Shown here: positions 1 to 12,900 of the stretch, one piece after another
How positions within the stretch are numbered: the first letter of the stretch is position 1
Layout: the number at the start of each line of letters is the position of its first letter
NCBI RefSeq assembly: GCF_019059575.1
Contig: NW_024881562.1
Coordinates: 1,054,001 to 1,118,000 of the forward strand
DNA from: Amphibalanus amphitrite
Taxonomy: Eukaryota; Arthropoda; Thecostraca; Balanomorpha; Balanidae
Direction: 5' to 3'
Length of the DNA stretch: 64,000 nucleotides
The notes under the pieces: generated by a model
The model's database searches: none
Told to the model about the DNA's origin: nothing
What the model saw: only the letters and a program-made list of their open reading frames with translations
Translations under genes and position numbers: made by a program

Positions 1-229
1 TGCCGAAATAACTGCAGTGCCGTAAGAATTTGTTTACCTTTTGAACTTATGCATCCATAACTTCTACGGTTTCCTCACAAACCGTTATAGGCTGTCTTGT
101 CGGTCTCACATTACCATGCTACAAGTCGAGCATAGCAGATCAGAGTCGCCACCCGCCACCGTCACCCTAGCCATTTTCCCAGTCCGCGGCTGCCAGTGAT
201 AACCTCCCCCCCCCCCCCCGCCGTCTCAG

Positions 230-2721
230 GGAGAAGAAGCTGTCGAGGAACGGTGCTCTCAAGGTGCTCAATTACGCTACCTCGGGGCCGTCAGGAGCCG
301 ACAACTGTAACAAGTTTGTCGAGATTCTCGGCCTGCGCACGCTGTTTCCATTGTTTATGCACACACCGCGCAAACACAAACGGAAGGGTCTCAGCGTCGA
401 GGAGCACGAAGGTAGGGCGATACTACGACACGGGATGGACCCTCCCGATTGTGTCTGGGTCGACATGCATCGGATGTGTTTTTCGTTCATTGTGTAGGGT
501 GCTTGTCAGCCTAAAAAGTGAAGCTCAGTGTTCTATGGAAACATTTCAATCGAGCTATGGACGGGAAATTCTCAGGAGCGCTGTCAATGCTTCTATTTTA
601 GCGTTAAACGATGGTCATCGCTCAGGTCGGCCAGTTATGCATTCAAGCACCTTGCGACGTTCTATCAAAGGACACGAGCCTAGTACACCAGAGATTTCCA
701 TTGCCCCATTCCCCGTTCACAAATTGTTGTCCGCTATACTTAGTTATGTTCCCCTCCTGAGTCACTGCCCCAGCTTTCCAAACTGTCAGGTATGTACATT
801 GTACAGTCCTCAGCAGACTGCGTGGTAGGTATTCTTTTTCCGATAAAACCGATAATAACTCAAAGGCTACGTTATCAGTCGGTCGGAGCTCACTGCAAAT
901 AGATGCGCCATGCTCCACTCCTTCGATTAGGTCTATCACTAATCGAAGTATACGCCTTGTGTGGCAACAAAATGCAAAAGTTTGTTTTGGGGACAAATGT
1001 ATACTTTTGGGTTTTGTTGCCAAACTGGGTGGAAAAGGAATACGACGATAATGCCAATCTAGGGTGCGGAGTCTCGCGCATCTTGCTGTTGCGATTTCCG
1101 AGTGGCCGATAGCATAGTAAGCGCGTTATTCTCGGTTTTGTCGAAAAAAGAATACCTACCACGCAGTTTGCAGAGGGCTGTACATACTTTCTCCGTTCCT
1201 CAGAGCACGTGTCATCCATCGTGCGCCCTGCTGATCTACAGTCTTTCTTTCTTCCCCAGAGCACGTGGTATCCATCCTGTGCGCCCTGCTGAGGCACTGC
1301 CGCGGCCAGCTGCGTCAGCGAATAGTGGCCAAATTCACGGAGAACGACTGTGAAAAGGTGGACCGCCTCATGGAGCTGCACTTCAAGTACCTGGACAAGG
1401 TAGGTCCAGGAATGGGCGTAGAGTGAAACCCCATTATCAACGTGCCCAAGCGCCATCAAAGGAGGGCTTTGAGGCAATATTTTTCCCAGCTCCCTTACCT
1501 GTCCCTCTCTATTCCCAGAGCACATGGCTACTAGGCGGACGATACAGGGTGGCAGCTAAGTGCCTATCTGACCTTACTAATCGCATCCTTCACACTAACC
1601 TGACCAGCTGCAGCTTACTTAACTGTTGCAGCTGCTGACTCTGAGCTGCAACCGACCGCAGCTGTACGCGGTACATGTCGGTAGTCCATGCCCCTCAGCT
1701 GACGGCCGATCCTGTCCCTAGCTATACAGCACGGACGGGCGGTACCTTTCTGTTCTGGGCTAGTATCCATCTGTAGAGGCTCATTACCTCTCCGTCCGGG
1801 GTCTGTAGGCACCCCTCCGTGCAGAAGCAGTACCCGTCATACCTCTGCGCCCTCCAGTCCCAGTTGTGCACTGTGCACTGTGCAGCACAGACAGGCGGTT
1901 TTTCTGTACAGACCTGGTGGCTGGTGCCTTTCTCACCGTTACCCGTACCACCAGGTATACAGCACGGACGCGGCGCTGGAGTCCGAGCGCGGACTGGAGG
2001 ATGACGAGCTGTACGTGCGCCGGCTCGAGGGCGGACTGTTCACACTGCAGCTGGTCGACTTTATCGTACTGGAGGCGTGTGCCGCCGGCGCCGCCCAGGT
2101 CAAACAGCGCGTCATGCAGATGCTGAACATCAGGAATGCATCGGTGAAGACCATCCGAAATATTATGAGAGGTGAGCCGACTCGCCGCAGCCGGTGATCG
2201 CTGGAGCTCCGCCCGGCGTAGGATGATAAGGTGTTGAACGTTGGTATAAGTGTACGACTTTGCGGTTAATGGAAGAGGGTCGTTGATCCCCATTCAACAA
2301 CGGAACGTTTGGTGGCTGTTAGAAGTCTACAGCGCCTTTTAACGAATTGACGTTGATACGCAGATTGATGCCGACATAAGAAGCGATGTCACTCACATTT
2401 TTTGTGGTAATGACTTGAAACTTAGATATTCATTGATTTCGCTCCCTTCCTATCCTAACCAAAGCTGACTGTTGCTCCATTTGACGCTAATTCGCCTCGT
2501 GTGACCTGATGTGACCCTAGTGTTCTGTGCCCTGTGCAGTGTGCACCCATGGGACCTGACGTTCTGTCTGATTTTACCTGCCCCTCCTGTTCTGTGGCCT
2601 GAACTGACCTGACCTCGCCCTCTGTCCGGCAGAGTACGCCGGTAATCTGGGGGACACCGACGACTCTGAGGAGCGCCAGGCGGAGCAGCAGCGGATACTG
2701 CAACTGGTCGACAAGTTCTGA
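230..2721 (+). CDS. CTNNBL1: Beta-catenin-like protein 1, C-terminal part (5' end outside the window)
   Basis: Four exons are visible: 230-411, 1260-1399, 1955-2171 and 2633-2721 (TGA). All are bounded by AG/GT and their phases agree (last base of a codon first, then 1, 0, 1), giving the last ~208 residues. The protein matches the CTNNBL1 C-terminal half: NCNKFVEILGLRTLFPLFM, then FTENDCEKVDRLMELHFKYL, then an ELYVRRLEGGLF segment, ending in EYAGNLGD and an ILQLVDKF tail. CTNNBL1 is an armadillo-like nuclear protein of the Prp19/CDC5L spliceosome complex; this role is family knowledge. The segment between the second and third exons is shorter than the human one. The upstream exons lie before base 1. 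The gene is tail to tail with CFAP100, 510 bp away. The acceptors of the second and third exons each have a degenerate extra copy in the preceding intron. Confidence 0.93.
790..1195. repeat. Foldback (MITE-like) element in a CTNNBL1 intron
   Basis: The arms at about 790-880 and 1101-1195 are imperfect reverse complements over roughly 90 bp. For example, GCGTGGTAGGTATTCTTTTT in the left arm faces AAAAAGAATACCTACCACGC in the right arm. About 220 bp lie between them, without a convincing reading frame. No target-site duplication was identified. The ORFs seen here on both strands are by-products of the inverted repeat. Confidence 0.65.
1187..1234 (+). repeat. Ghost copy of the acceptor and start of CTNNBL1 exon 1260-1399
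   Basis: A pyrimidine-rich CAG followed by AGCACGTGTCATCCATCGTG repeats, with small changes, the true acceptor and exon start 56 bp downstream (AGCACGTGGTATCCATCCTG). The similarity stops after the CTGCTGA shared with the exon. The copy is not needed for the reading frame. Confidence 0.75.
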
Positions 2722-3231
2722 GTCATCTGCCCCGTCCCCCCCCCCCCCCACCCATTATACACCTACCCATTGTCTCATCACCCGCCGCCGCCAATACATT
2801 ATCATGTCAATCAGAACGCGTGTAGACCGACCCAGGCCAAATCTAGGGGCTCCGAATGCGAATCCGAACGGGCCAAGTACTAATTAGGGCCTAATAGGGC
2901 TCCGTGCCCCAAGACTACTTTCCGTGCTTTTCCATAGGAATGCTCGACATATGGCACATTGTTTCGGAAATTCCAATTTCCAAGGGCGGATACACACAAT
3001 CCAAAGAGGGTAATATCAATTGTGAGTATATTATAGTGAAAGTACAAGACATGACTGGACATTTTGTGTAGTGTCGGACAATTGCACTTCCCCTTCGCCT
3101 CTTTTCGTTCGCGTGTCGTGACCGGTCATCTGCACCCTCCGAGATGAGTTGATGACACATCCAGCGCACTGTCTAACAGGCGGCACTTCCAGGCACCCGT
3201 CGCTCGCCGAGGCATCGTCGAACTCGTTTCA
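2722..3231. other. Intergenic spacer between two gene 3' ends
   Basis: This spacer lies between the CTNNBL1 stop and the CFAP100 stop. It holds a C-tract (about 2736-2750) and a weak AATACA poly(A)-like signal near 2793 for CTNNBL1. No coding exon was recognised. Confidence 0.6.
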
Positions 3232-5961
3232 TCACTCGCCGAAGAAGTAGTTGAATTCCTCGAGTTCCTCCTCGGTCTCCTTGGCCGTCTTTCGCTGCAG
3301 CTGCTGCGGGGTGGGAGGCCGGGAGCGGAACACCAGCGGCCGGCCCGTGTGTCGCACCACCTCAGCCATAGCGCGCTGGCGCGTCCGGCGCAGCCGCTCC
3401 GCCTGCGCCTGCTGCTGCTGCACGATCTTGAGCTCGCGCAGCTTCAGACGACGCTCGCGGTCACGCAGCTGGGGAGGGAAGGGGGACGGGGTGAGGGCGA
3501 GGCTGAGCCTGAGGTGGGCTGGAAAAAGCTGATCAGTCATCCATAATTCGTTAACACTTCAGTTGCCAGATAAAACCATCGAATAATCGGCTGAAGTTTC
3601 TTATGAACACCAAGAACGCACCCACACCCGACCGATTTGCCACACAGAACACTATACATTATACAAGCCTCGCTCCCATTGTACTACGCCGACCAATATC
3701 AATTTCCTAATAACTACCACCCACCCCTGGGTTGACGACCCGCCCCAGACCGTCTTCTCTTACCTTTTCCGCAGCATGCAGCCGGTCGGCAGGCACCGTC
3801 TCCAGGTAGCCGAACATGTCCTCGATGTGGCTCTCGAGCGAGGCCAGCATCTGCAGCGTGCTGATGTTGGCCTGGTTCTCGCCCAGGATCACTGTGTACA
3901 CCTCAGTGACGCGTTCGTTGAGCTCGGCCAGAGCGCTCTCCTGCTCCTCCGCCTTGAACTCGCCCTGGTTGAAGATCTTGCAGAACAGCTCCAGCTGTTC
4001 GCTCTTCTCCTCCTCCCACCTGGAGACGGGACGTCATCCGGCAATGGTTGACGGTCTGATACAGGATAGGTATTCGCCAATCGCTATATACCGCCTCGGG
4101 GAACCTTTGAGGTCGGTCATATATTGAAACTCCCACGAGTAACACTATCTGACGGCCTGAGCGGCCCTGCCCGATGCACGGGAGAGGCAGCTCCCGTCTG
4201 TGTGCGTTCCACAGTTGATGACGAATTGATCAGACCGGCCGATACCCTGACTGATACCATTTTTCTACCAATAATTGATGCGGTAGCAATGTCCCCTGAA
4301 GAGACTCCTCAACGGTGCGGTGTGGGCCACACTTACCTGACGGCTTCCTCCAGGAGTCCGACCTGCTGCTCCAGCACGGTCACCTCGCGGCTGATCCGCT
4401 CCTTGGTCACCTCGCCGGAGGTCTTCATCTCCTCTAGCGACTCCTCAGTTTCCTGATCGACCAAACAGGGGAGGGGAGTCAGACGGGGTCCGATGGACTG
4501 CGGGGAGAGGAGTCATTTGGCGGTCCTGTTGACTGCCCAAAATACAACTTGAGTACAGATTTAACTACGACTCGAGGCAGTGCCCTTGGACATGATTATA
4601 TCCACCTCGAAAACATTGTACAGGGAAGTAAATTTGATTCGCAGTTGAAATGAGATGCCCGAATGTCCTCTAGCTCTTGGAAGCCCCGTGATCGGCAAAG
4701 ACCGTATCCTATCAATCCGTACCCCTACGCCCTGCAACTCCGGTGTCTGACTGACCTGCGAGTTCTGTATCAGCTTCAGGTTCTGCTCCTCCAGCTCCTG
4801 GAAGACGGCGAACAGCTGCTGGGTGTCTGAGAAGTAGAGCTCGGCGTCGGCGGCCGTCTCGTCGTCCTGCAGGGCGCAGGACGAGGTGCGCTGCGGCAGC
4901 ATGCTCGGCCGCCGCGCCGTCGGCACGCTGGTCACCGTGGCCAGCGTGGTGACGGAGGCGCGCGCCGAGTTGGCCGCCGTCGGCGTGCCGGCGCCGCTCG
5001 CCGCGATCGAGGCTTTGCGCCGCGAGAACTGGTTGCTGGCGCGGCTGGAGACGGGCGCCAGTGTGGCGCGCCGGTTGTTCACCGCCAGCTGGCTGACGCG
5101 GCTCGGCGTCGTGTTGAGGTTGCTACGCCGGCGCCTCTGGCGGTGCTCGGGAGCCAACAGACTGCCCGATTGCGACAGCAGCGAGGCCGTCTCGTCGAGC
5201 TGCAGCGCCTCGCGCTCCAGCCGCAGCCGCTGGGCGTTGGCCTCGCGCTCCGCACGCCACTCGGCGGGCGCCAGCAGGAACAGGAAGCGCCGGTACATGC
5301 GCAGCTCGCGGAACCGCTCCTCCAGCTTGATGATGAAGCTCTTGGTGGCCATGATCTGGATGTTGATCTGGCGGATCTGTGCCACCTTATCCAGTGTCGT
5401 TTTGGCCTCGTCCTCGGCTAGACGGATCGCCTCGACCGCCATGTGATCGTTCTCCTTGAGAAACTCGTCAAACACCTGGTAGTCCTTTTCGATCTTCTTC
5501 TTATCGTGGTCCAGCCGCTCCTGCTCCTCCTTCACTGTCGTGTCCAGCTTGGTCATCTGCTCGCGCTTCACGTTGATGGTGTACTGGAGGAAGAACATGT
5601 CCTTCTTGTTCTGCACGAACTCAGCCAGCGTCTGCCGCTCGACACCCTTGTTTTGCATGGCCACTCGCGTGTAGGCCAGGTTCTTGCGGAAAAAGGCGTC
5701 ATCCTGCGCCACCTGCGGGTCCTCGGGCTCGGGCGTCGGCGGCAGCCTGGCGGTGATCCGCGGCTGGTGATACTGCCGCTTGTAGATGGGCATCGAGAGC
5801 TGCATGTCCTTCTTCTCCTTCTGGTTTTGCACATCCTGCTGCCGGAAGGTGAACACCTCCGAGTTTGCCGGCAGCACGAACGGGTTGTCGGCGTCCTCCG
5901 GGTCGACCCGCATCTGCGGCCGTTGGATGGTGCGCGACCGCGTCCCCTCGGCGGACGTCAT
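3232..5961 (-). CDS. CFAP100: Cilia- and flagella-associated protein 100 (DUF4200 coiled-coil protein)
   Basis: Four exons on the minus strand, in transcript order: 5961-4756, 4452-4337, 4019-3764 and 3468-3232 (stop). Phases 0, 2 and 0 agree, giving about 603 residues; human CFAP100/CCDC37 has about 611. The N-terminus has the family NPFVLPANSEVFTFR segment. DUF4200 follows at roughly residues 120-240, with YTINVKREQM, then VFDEFLKENDHMAVEAI, then YRRFLFLLAPAEW. The rest is Ser/Ala-rich linker and further coiled coil, ending in NYFFGE. CFAP100 (MIA1 in Chlamydomonas) belongs to the axonemal modifier of inner arms complex. I chose the start at 5961 because it sits in GCCGCCATG and directly follows a TTTTCAG acceptor, implying a 5'UTR intron. 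In-frame Met codons at 5997 and 6042 are alternatives. The gene is divergent from the BtpA-family gene, with an RFX X-box between them. Confidence 0.92.
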
Positions 5962-6902
5962 GGCGGCGACCGCTCCTGAAAAGGCACCGGACATGTTCAT
6001 TAGCTTCCATAGCGCTGTTGACGTGTAAGCAAAGGTCGACAAACGACAACGTTCGAACGCTCAGCTCAAACGCATGAGGAATCGGCGATTATCCTACCCC
6101 TAGCATGTCCATGGGGAGGGACAACCTGACTCATGGGCCATGGCGAAAGAATGACCATTAACCAGCTTTGACCCAGACAAGAAAGAGCATAGAAATACAA
6201 AGCATCTGCACTCACCTAGATGTGGCCTGAAGCGATGCTACGGTGAAGGAGATTTGCAAGAATGGTGCTCACTGGAGTGATGCATTCCTGGTTGAGGTGC
6301 CTTGGGTTTGACATTTTTCTTGTGAGAGGGTTATTGCCTGGATTATGACTAGGCAATGTGGCTGGTCAGGTCATCTAAGTGATAAACATTAATCAGATCG
6401 TGTAAATATCGCTGATATTGATAACCTGTGGAACGTAGAAGCCTGCAGCCGCCGGAAGTTTGCCGCCGTGCAGCCTTTTTTAAGATAAAAGACGCCTTTA
6501 CGTCCTTTATCTTTCGGCACCTCACAGCTGATTGGCTCCGATGCACACCGAGCAGTTACCATGGCAACTGCCATTCTCATATGGCACAGCTTTACCTTCA
6601 TATGGCACCGTTACAGAAATGGCGCTATAGAGACGGACGTCCAAACACGTGCGCTGAAGTTTTCCGCTTTGTTTACATGTTAAGATGGAGGGGGTGTGGG
6701 CGTAGATTCTGGGGAGGATTGGCAAAAATTCATGGATTAGTTGTGTTTCGGTGGTTGAAAGCGTAACTAGATGGGAACGCAATTTTTGGCGTTCCACATT
6801 TGACCTCATAAAGAGTTTGCCGCTTGAATCGCCGTCGAAGCGTCTGACTGCCAACTCAAACTGGACTGGAGTCAGCTTGGGAGTCAGGCCCGAGAAACGA
6901 GA
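5962..6902. other. Divergent intergenic region (shared promoter region of CFAP100 and the BtpA gene)
   Basis: This 941-bp spacer separates the two start codons. It contains the X-box at 6555-6568 and the presumed 5'UTR exon(s) of CFAP100. No TATA box or further coding exon was recognised. Confidence 0.6.
6555..6568. promoter_or_regulatory. RFX-factor X-box
   Basis: GTTACC-AT-GGCAAC is a perfect match to the X-box consensus GTNRCC N0-3 RGYAAC and is fully palindromic. RFX factors use this site to drive ciliary genes. It lies 594 bp upstream of the CFAP100 ATG (closer to its transcript start if the 5'UTR intron is real) and 334 bp upstream of the BtpA-family ATG. The match is seen in the sequence; function is inferred. 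Confidence 0.75.
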
Positions 6903-9900
6903 ATGCTGAGGTTCAAAAATATATTTCCTCACAAATTACCAGCTGTGATTGGTATGGTTCATGTTCAGGCTCTTCCTGGTGAGTAACCTAATTTGGATTC
7001 TGAGCCCATTTCTGTGCTAGTTATAAGCCTTCTAGCTGCCATATCAATTATGTATTATCAATTTCATGATATCTAATGAAGTTACTGATCTTCATATTTC
7101 TGGCTTCTCAGCCTTGGTGGTGTACCTACATGCTACATGAATTTCACCAACAATTATTACAGATAAAACTCTGACTCCAATTTCAGTTTCGAAAATCGAC
7201 TCAAGTTTGCCTCACTGTCACGACAGAACTCTCAACTCAGACCAACTTCGATTCTGATATTGCATCCCTGATTTGCAGACTCTTGAGCAGTCTGTTTTTA
7301 CTTGTCTGTGACAGGCATTACAATTAGGGCTGCGGAGTCACTGGATTTATTTGTGACTTGACTCTGGCCTAAGAATGACTCTGACTCTGACTCCAGATCT
7401 GACTCCATATGGTTCTCTTAAAATCTGTATCATCATGACCATAAAGTTCACATTGGGGATGCTTTTATTTTGCCTGAAATGATCATTTGTGCATTCCAAG
7501 CCTCCAAGGCCAATTGCATTGCAAACATGTTTTACAAATAACATATAGAAATAAAAGCATGGGATTGGGTTCTGGGCTCTGGCGATTGGTGAATCCATCC
7601 TCCTCTGCTTCTTTCACTGAAAATGCTTGATCAAAACAGGAATATGACCTTTTTCGACAAAATTTGATTTCAAAAGGTTTACGAGCATAGTATCATCAAG
7701 CAACCAGGGCGGTGTTTCACGGGACGCTGCTACCACGCTGCTATCAAATTGCGCGAGCTGACGTCACACTTGTAGTAGTGTTGGAGCAATGGGGCTGTTG
7801 ATGTTTCCATGGAAACCCAATTTGACACGTGTAAAAGCAGCGTGCTGCTATCACCGCTGAAACAGGGCCCAGGTGCAGGGTATGACATTGAGAGATGCAG
7901 CACTAACTCCGATTCCGGAGTCAGAGTTGTTAAGATTTTAGTGACTCCAATTCTAACTCCGGGCAGAACTGTGGACTTCGACTGACTCTGACTCCAATGC
8001 CGCAGTCCTAATTTTACTTATGTATTTTCCAGGTACTCCGTTGAATAAGCATCCAGTGGAGAAACTTGTTGAAGCTGCCTGTGCTGAGGCAGAAACATAC
8101 TCCAAATGTAATGTGGTAAGTTTTGCAGTGATTGATGGACTGATGGGCTGGGTGCTGGCTCTGACTGCTCTTTTCATTCACGCTCTCACCTGCTTCTGAC
8201 CACAATTCCATGGGCAGGGGCACATATGCTATCCAGATTACCAAATGTAAATCATATAAGCTTTCTTGTACTTCTCAGTTCTCAAAGTGGACTAGCTTTA
8301 CATAATCACATAGTCCCTTATTTTCATTTTCATATCCTGGAATAGCTACTTAACCCGTGCGCCACTGGGGTCTGCGTATAACGCGCCCTACTTGGGGGGG
8401 GGCTCTTCATAGCCCCCCCCGGGCCCCCCTCCTAGCTCTGAAACTACTGGGCCGATCGCCAAAATTCAAACGGCATCTGATAGCCCCGGAAAACTGTCGA
8501 ACGAAACCTAATTTCATTGACCTCGAGGTTACCGATGACGTCACAGGTCAGGTCAAAGTAAAAATTATTAACATTTTGGCTTGTTTACATTTTGGGCTCT
8601 GGCCGCCGTCTTTCAAGTCGGATCAGGCTCATTTTTTGTTTACACACTCATGAACAGATGCTTTTGATACCCTGAGGGTACCAAACTTGTACTTTGATAT
8701 TCAGGTCAGGGTCAGGCGTCAGCCTTTTCAGGTCAGGGTCAGGTCATCACAGGTCACGGAAATATTATATCATGTGTCGGTCACGTGACACATGTTTTAT
8801 GGTCCATTTAGGCCATATAATTCGAATTTGATGTCGTTTGTGTCGTTTGAGGTCATTTTGAGTTGAATTTAGCTTAGGTCAGGTCACTTTCAGGTCGAAA
8901 AAGGTCAAATTTTAAAGTTAAAATTGTTCAACAAAAAGGTGTCTATTGGGTGCAGTTTGAGCTCAGGAACACGATGGTGCTATTTATATTGGTGTACGAT
9001 GTCAAATACGTACTGAAAATTGATTTGAAAAATTTGTAATTGTGATTTTTTTGCAATAATGCGTATAACTTGACCATTTTTGAAGATATTTAGCTACAAC
9101 TTGCTAGAGTAAGTCAAAAGCATGTGTTCTATCACTTATATTCCGTTTTTTTTTTTCGAAAAGTCAAAAAGTTTTTTGAAAAAAAAATATAAAATATGAA
9201 TTTTTAATTTTATAATATATAATTTTCGAAATTCTCAAAATTTTGAAAATCCGAGATAGCAGTTTGATAGCGCAGTCTATTATGAGCCCTCTCATGCAAA
9301 GAAATTGGATCTAGCTTAAAAACTGAGCTCTTGGGAGCGATTGCCGTGGTTCAATGTTTTGCGTCGAAATCGGCCGAGCATGGTGTCACTCTGACGTGAT
9401 TTCCGGCCGACCTATGTTAGCTACGAAGTTCATATTTTGACAAGAGGTGTCAAATTGATGCAGCCAAAGGTACTGGAAGTTTGGCGTCGATACGTCAAGC
9501 GTTTTGGAAGTTATTGCAGAAAAACGGGAGGGGGGCTATGAATAGCCTCCCCCCAGTGGGGTGCTGGTTAACCGGGATCTAGATTACCTACCAGTGCCCA
9601 TGGGAAGCAGATCACTGTCAAGTAATTCAATAGCAATCTGCAGACATTTCAGGTATGGCATCTGCTAATGACTATATGGACTTGTATCATGTGTGATTGT
9701 ACCATGCATTTGCTTCACCAGCCTCAGTTTGAAGTGAACTTTGACCCAAAAGCAAATCATTAATATCTTGGATAGATGACAGCTGAGCCATGGAATAAAT
9801 GTTTCCCAGTGACCGCAGACGAGGGCGGCGCCCTGCGGAGACCGGAGTCAAATTTTCGGCGACTCCGGCTCCGACTCCGACTCCGGCTTCCAAATACCGA

Positions 9901-12900
9901 TTCCAACTCCGACTCCTGGCAGAAACGTCGACTCCGACTGACTCTAACTTCAACTCTAACTCTGCAGACATGGCAGGGCTCTAGAGTCAATGGATTTTTT
10001 TTTTTTTTGAAACTACCTACAACTCTGACTCTGGCTTCCAAAATCTACTCCATTTCTGGTTAGAACTGCCGACTCCGACCGACTCCGACTCTGACTCTGA
10101 CTGCAGCCCTGCCGCTGACCACCCCTGTCGTCTGACGGGTGACGACCTGCCCGCCCGGCGCCCACAGAGTGCTGTGCCCTCAGTATCCCAATCGCTTCAG
10201 AACTCTGTAACAGCTGACCACCCCTTTCGACCCACAGGACGCTGTGCTGGTTGAGAATATGCACGACCTGCCATACTGCACAGGTTCACAACTCGGCCCA
10301 GAGGTGACTGCCTGTATGACACGCGTGGCCTCCGAGGTGCGGCGTGTAATACCAGCCTCCAGGCCCGTTGGTGTACAGGTGAGGGAGTGTCTGTTATAAG
10401 GGGTGAGGGAGGGTCTGACTCTGACATGAGGGCGAGGTCTGACATAACTAGGTCGCAGGACAGGCAGAGGGCTAGAGCTCTGAATTGCATGACCTCGGCA
10501 TTCAGCGGGCAAGGACTTCGAGAGTGAGCTAATAACCGACTGTTGATGGATAATGGATGTCTTTGCAAATCAGCAGGACTGTGTAGACTGCAATTAGGCG
10601 CTTGTTTTCTGCCCGATTTGGATTCACTCCCCATTTTAACATCCACATCTCCCGCACCTTGTGTAGGTTCTGGCGGCGGGGAACCACCAGGCACTGGCGG
10701 TAGCCGCCGCAGCAGGACTGCAGTTCATCCGCGCCGAGTGCTTCGTCTACTCGCACGTGGCTGACGAGGGGTGGCTGGACGCGAGCGCCGGGCCGCTGCT
10801 GCGCTACCGACGCCACATCGGCGCCGACGACGTCTCCGTCTGGTGTGACGTGAAGAAAAAGCACAGGTCAGTCTCTGGTTGCGGAGCGGAGCGGTAGACT
10901 GACTGATTAGACTAGCTACCTGACAGGCAGGCTATTTGCGGGCTTTGAGTGTGGTAGAATTCGCACAGACTGGTGGAATATAATTGATGCTTGTATTTCG
11001 TAATGAATGTATCGTCAGCGTCTGTGGCATATTTGGGGCCTCGGTTGTTATCGTTATTTTGACGCGGCACAAGAACTCCAGCGACAAAACATTTGCACTA
11101 CTTTTGACGTACGTTATCTCTGTTATCGAATATTTATAAATGATACTAGGTCGACGTCTATATGTGCGTCGTAATGCGGTCTTGCCATCACCTTCATTCG
11201 TTGGCCTGGGGATGGATCCGGCCGGGTGTACCGAGTGTCCTCATAGGATGGCTGGGTCCGTCACGGTACTAAAGTTGGCGGTGACCCGGACCATCTGTGA
11301 TGACCTGGCGCTGGTTGTCCGCGTGCCGAGTCTGAGGCGTGCTAGGTAATGCCAGTGACCCGAGCCCTTGGCCGTCAACCACGTCGTAAATGGCCAGATA
11401 CTTGGATATATCGATGTTAATGACCCGGCTCAGATTCTCTCGTCAGTACTGGTCCATCAAAGCCTGGAATGTACCGTGTCCTACCGTTTCACTACACGCT
11501 GAAATGTCCCCAGTGCCTTGTGCTCCTCTGCTGACCAGCTCCCGCTGCTTGCAGCTCTCACGCGGTGACTGCCGACCTATCTGTGGGTGAGGTGGCCCGT
11601 GGCGCCCAGTTCTTCCTGTCGGACGGCGTCATCGTGACGGGAGGTAGCACTGGCGAGCCGGCCAACCCGGCTCACATCGCAGGTCAGTGGCATCGAGAAA
11701 TGGGTACGGGTCGGGGGCAGAATGTTGGGCTAGGAACTAGGGGGATGGCCGGGGGTGTCGGGACTCAGTGTTGAGGACGGAACACTGGGGAACGGGCGTC
11801 CGGCGGGGTCAGGGTAGAAGTGGGGTGCACATCATGGTCAGCGGCACGAGGGACGGACTCCCGGCAGCATCAGAGGAAGGGGACGAGGATACTGCGGATG
11901 GGGCGCGGGTTGGTGACAGAGTAAGGGAACGCCCATCAGGGTCACAGTAAGTGGACAGTGGCACGTCCGGACGCGGGGCGAGAGAAAGGTGACCGGGCGC
12001 CCGTTACGGTCAGAGTAAGGATGTGAGGCGCACCTCAGGGTCAGGGTGCATATCATGAGTTATAACTTATAAGTACGACTTGTGAGGTAGCGATGTTTGG
12101 TGGATTTTTAGTGCTAGGCTGGGTATGTAATTACCGGGGATACTGAAATTGGCCCGAAAGCTGCTTGAAAATAATACGACAAAGGCGTAATTGTTGTGTT
12201 GATGTAAAACGAACGATGTTATTGCTAGCTTTCAGCATCACCCCTTCTTTCTTGTTTTTTTTTTTTGTCTGACAGTCAAGTGCCGGGCTGATGGTCGACT
12301 GTGAAGTTGCATCTGTCTGTCTCGGAGTTGTCGGACGCCCTATGTACAGCAGCTGTGTGGTGCCGCTTGGTGCGATGTACTGCGCAGTAGCATAAGTTGT
12401 ACGCAGTAGCGGTTTTTCGACCCATTCTGCGAGCGAACACTTGTTTATACGGCGGGCGGGGTGTATGTGGGCGTACACTGTACAGTGTCCTGGTAATGCC
12501 AGGAATGTCTGTGGCACATCCGTTCGGTACGCTGTACGATTCTGCATCATCCACGCATTGCTCCACACCAGCTTACCCTATGCTGGGACTGGTATTATCG
12601 CCATTTATTTCATTGCAATTTGTGCACAACCTGTGGCTTATTTCGTGAAAGGGCTAAAATGCGACTGACTCAGTTTTCCTTTCATTTTGCTGCATTCTAC
12701 GCCCAAACGGTTTCATAAAGCAGTTGCGGATGTAACCAAATGATGTTATTAACTTTGAGCTAAGAAGCGGATGTAGTAAAATGTGGTCCTAAAAAGCGGA
12801 AACATACAACTGGTGCATAAAACACCCACTGATCCTAATACAACCACCCACTTCTAGAGGATGTAGTTTCTTAGGGCGTGAAATACGCCTCGATGAAAAA

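Noticed and set aside
196..828. 210-codon plus-strand open frame
   Set aside because: Its frame differs from the real CTNNBL1 exon at 230-411; beyond 411 it reads intron.
4886..5979. Long plus-strand open frames across CFAP100
   Set aside because: They are antisense shadows of a GC-rich coding exon; only the minus strand shows DUF4200 and matching splice phases.
5997..6042. Earlier in-frame Met codons as the CFAP100 start
   Set aside because: An acceptor (TTTTCAG) falls between them and the GCCGCCATG at 5961, so they are probably intronic; not excluded.
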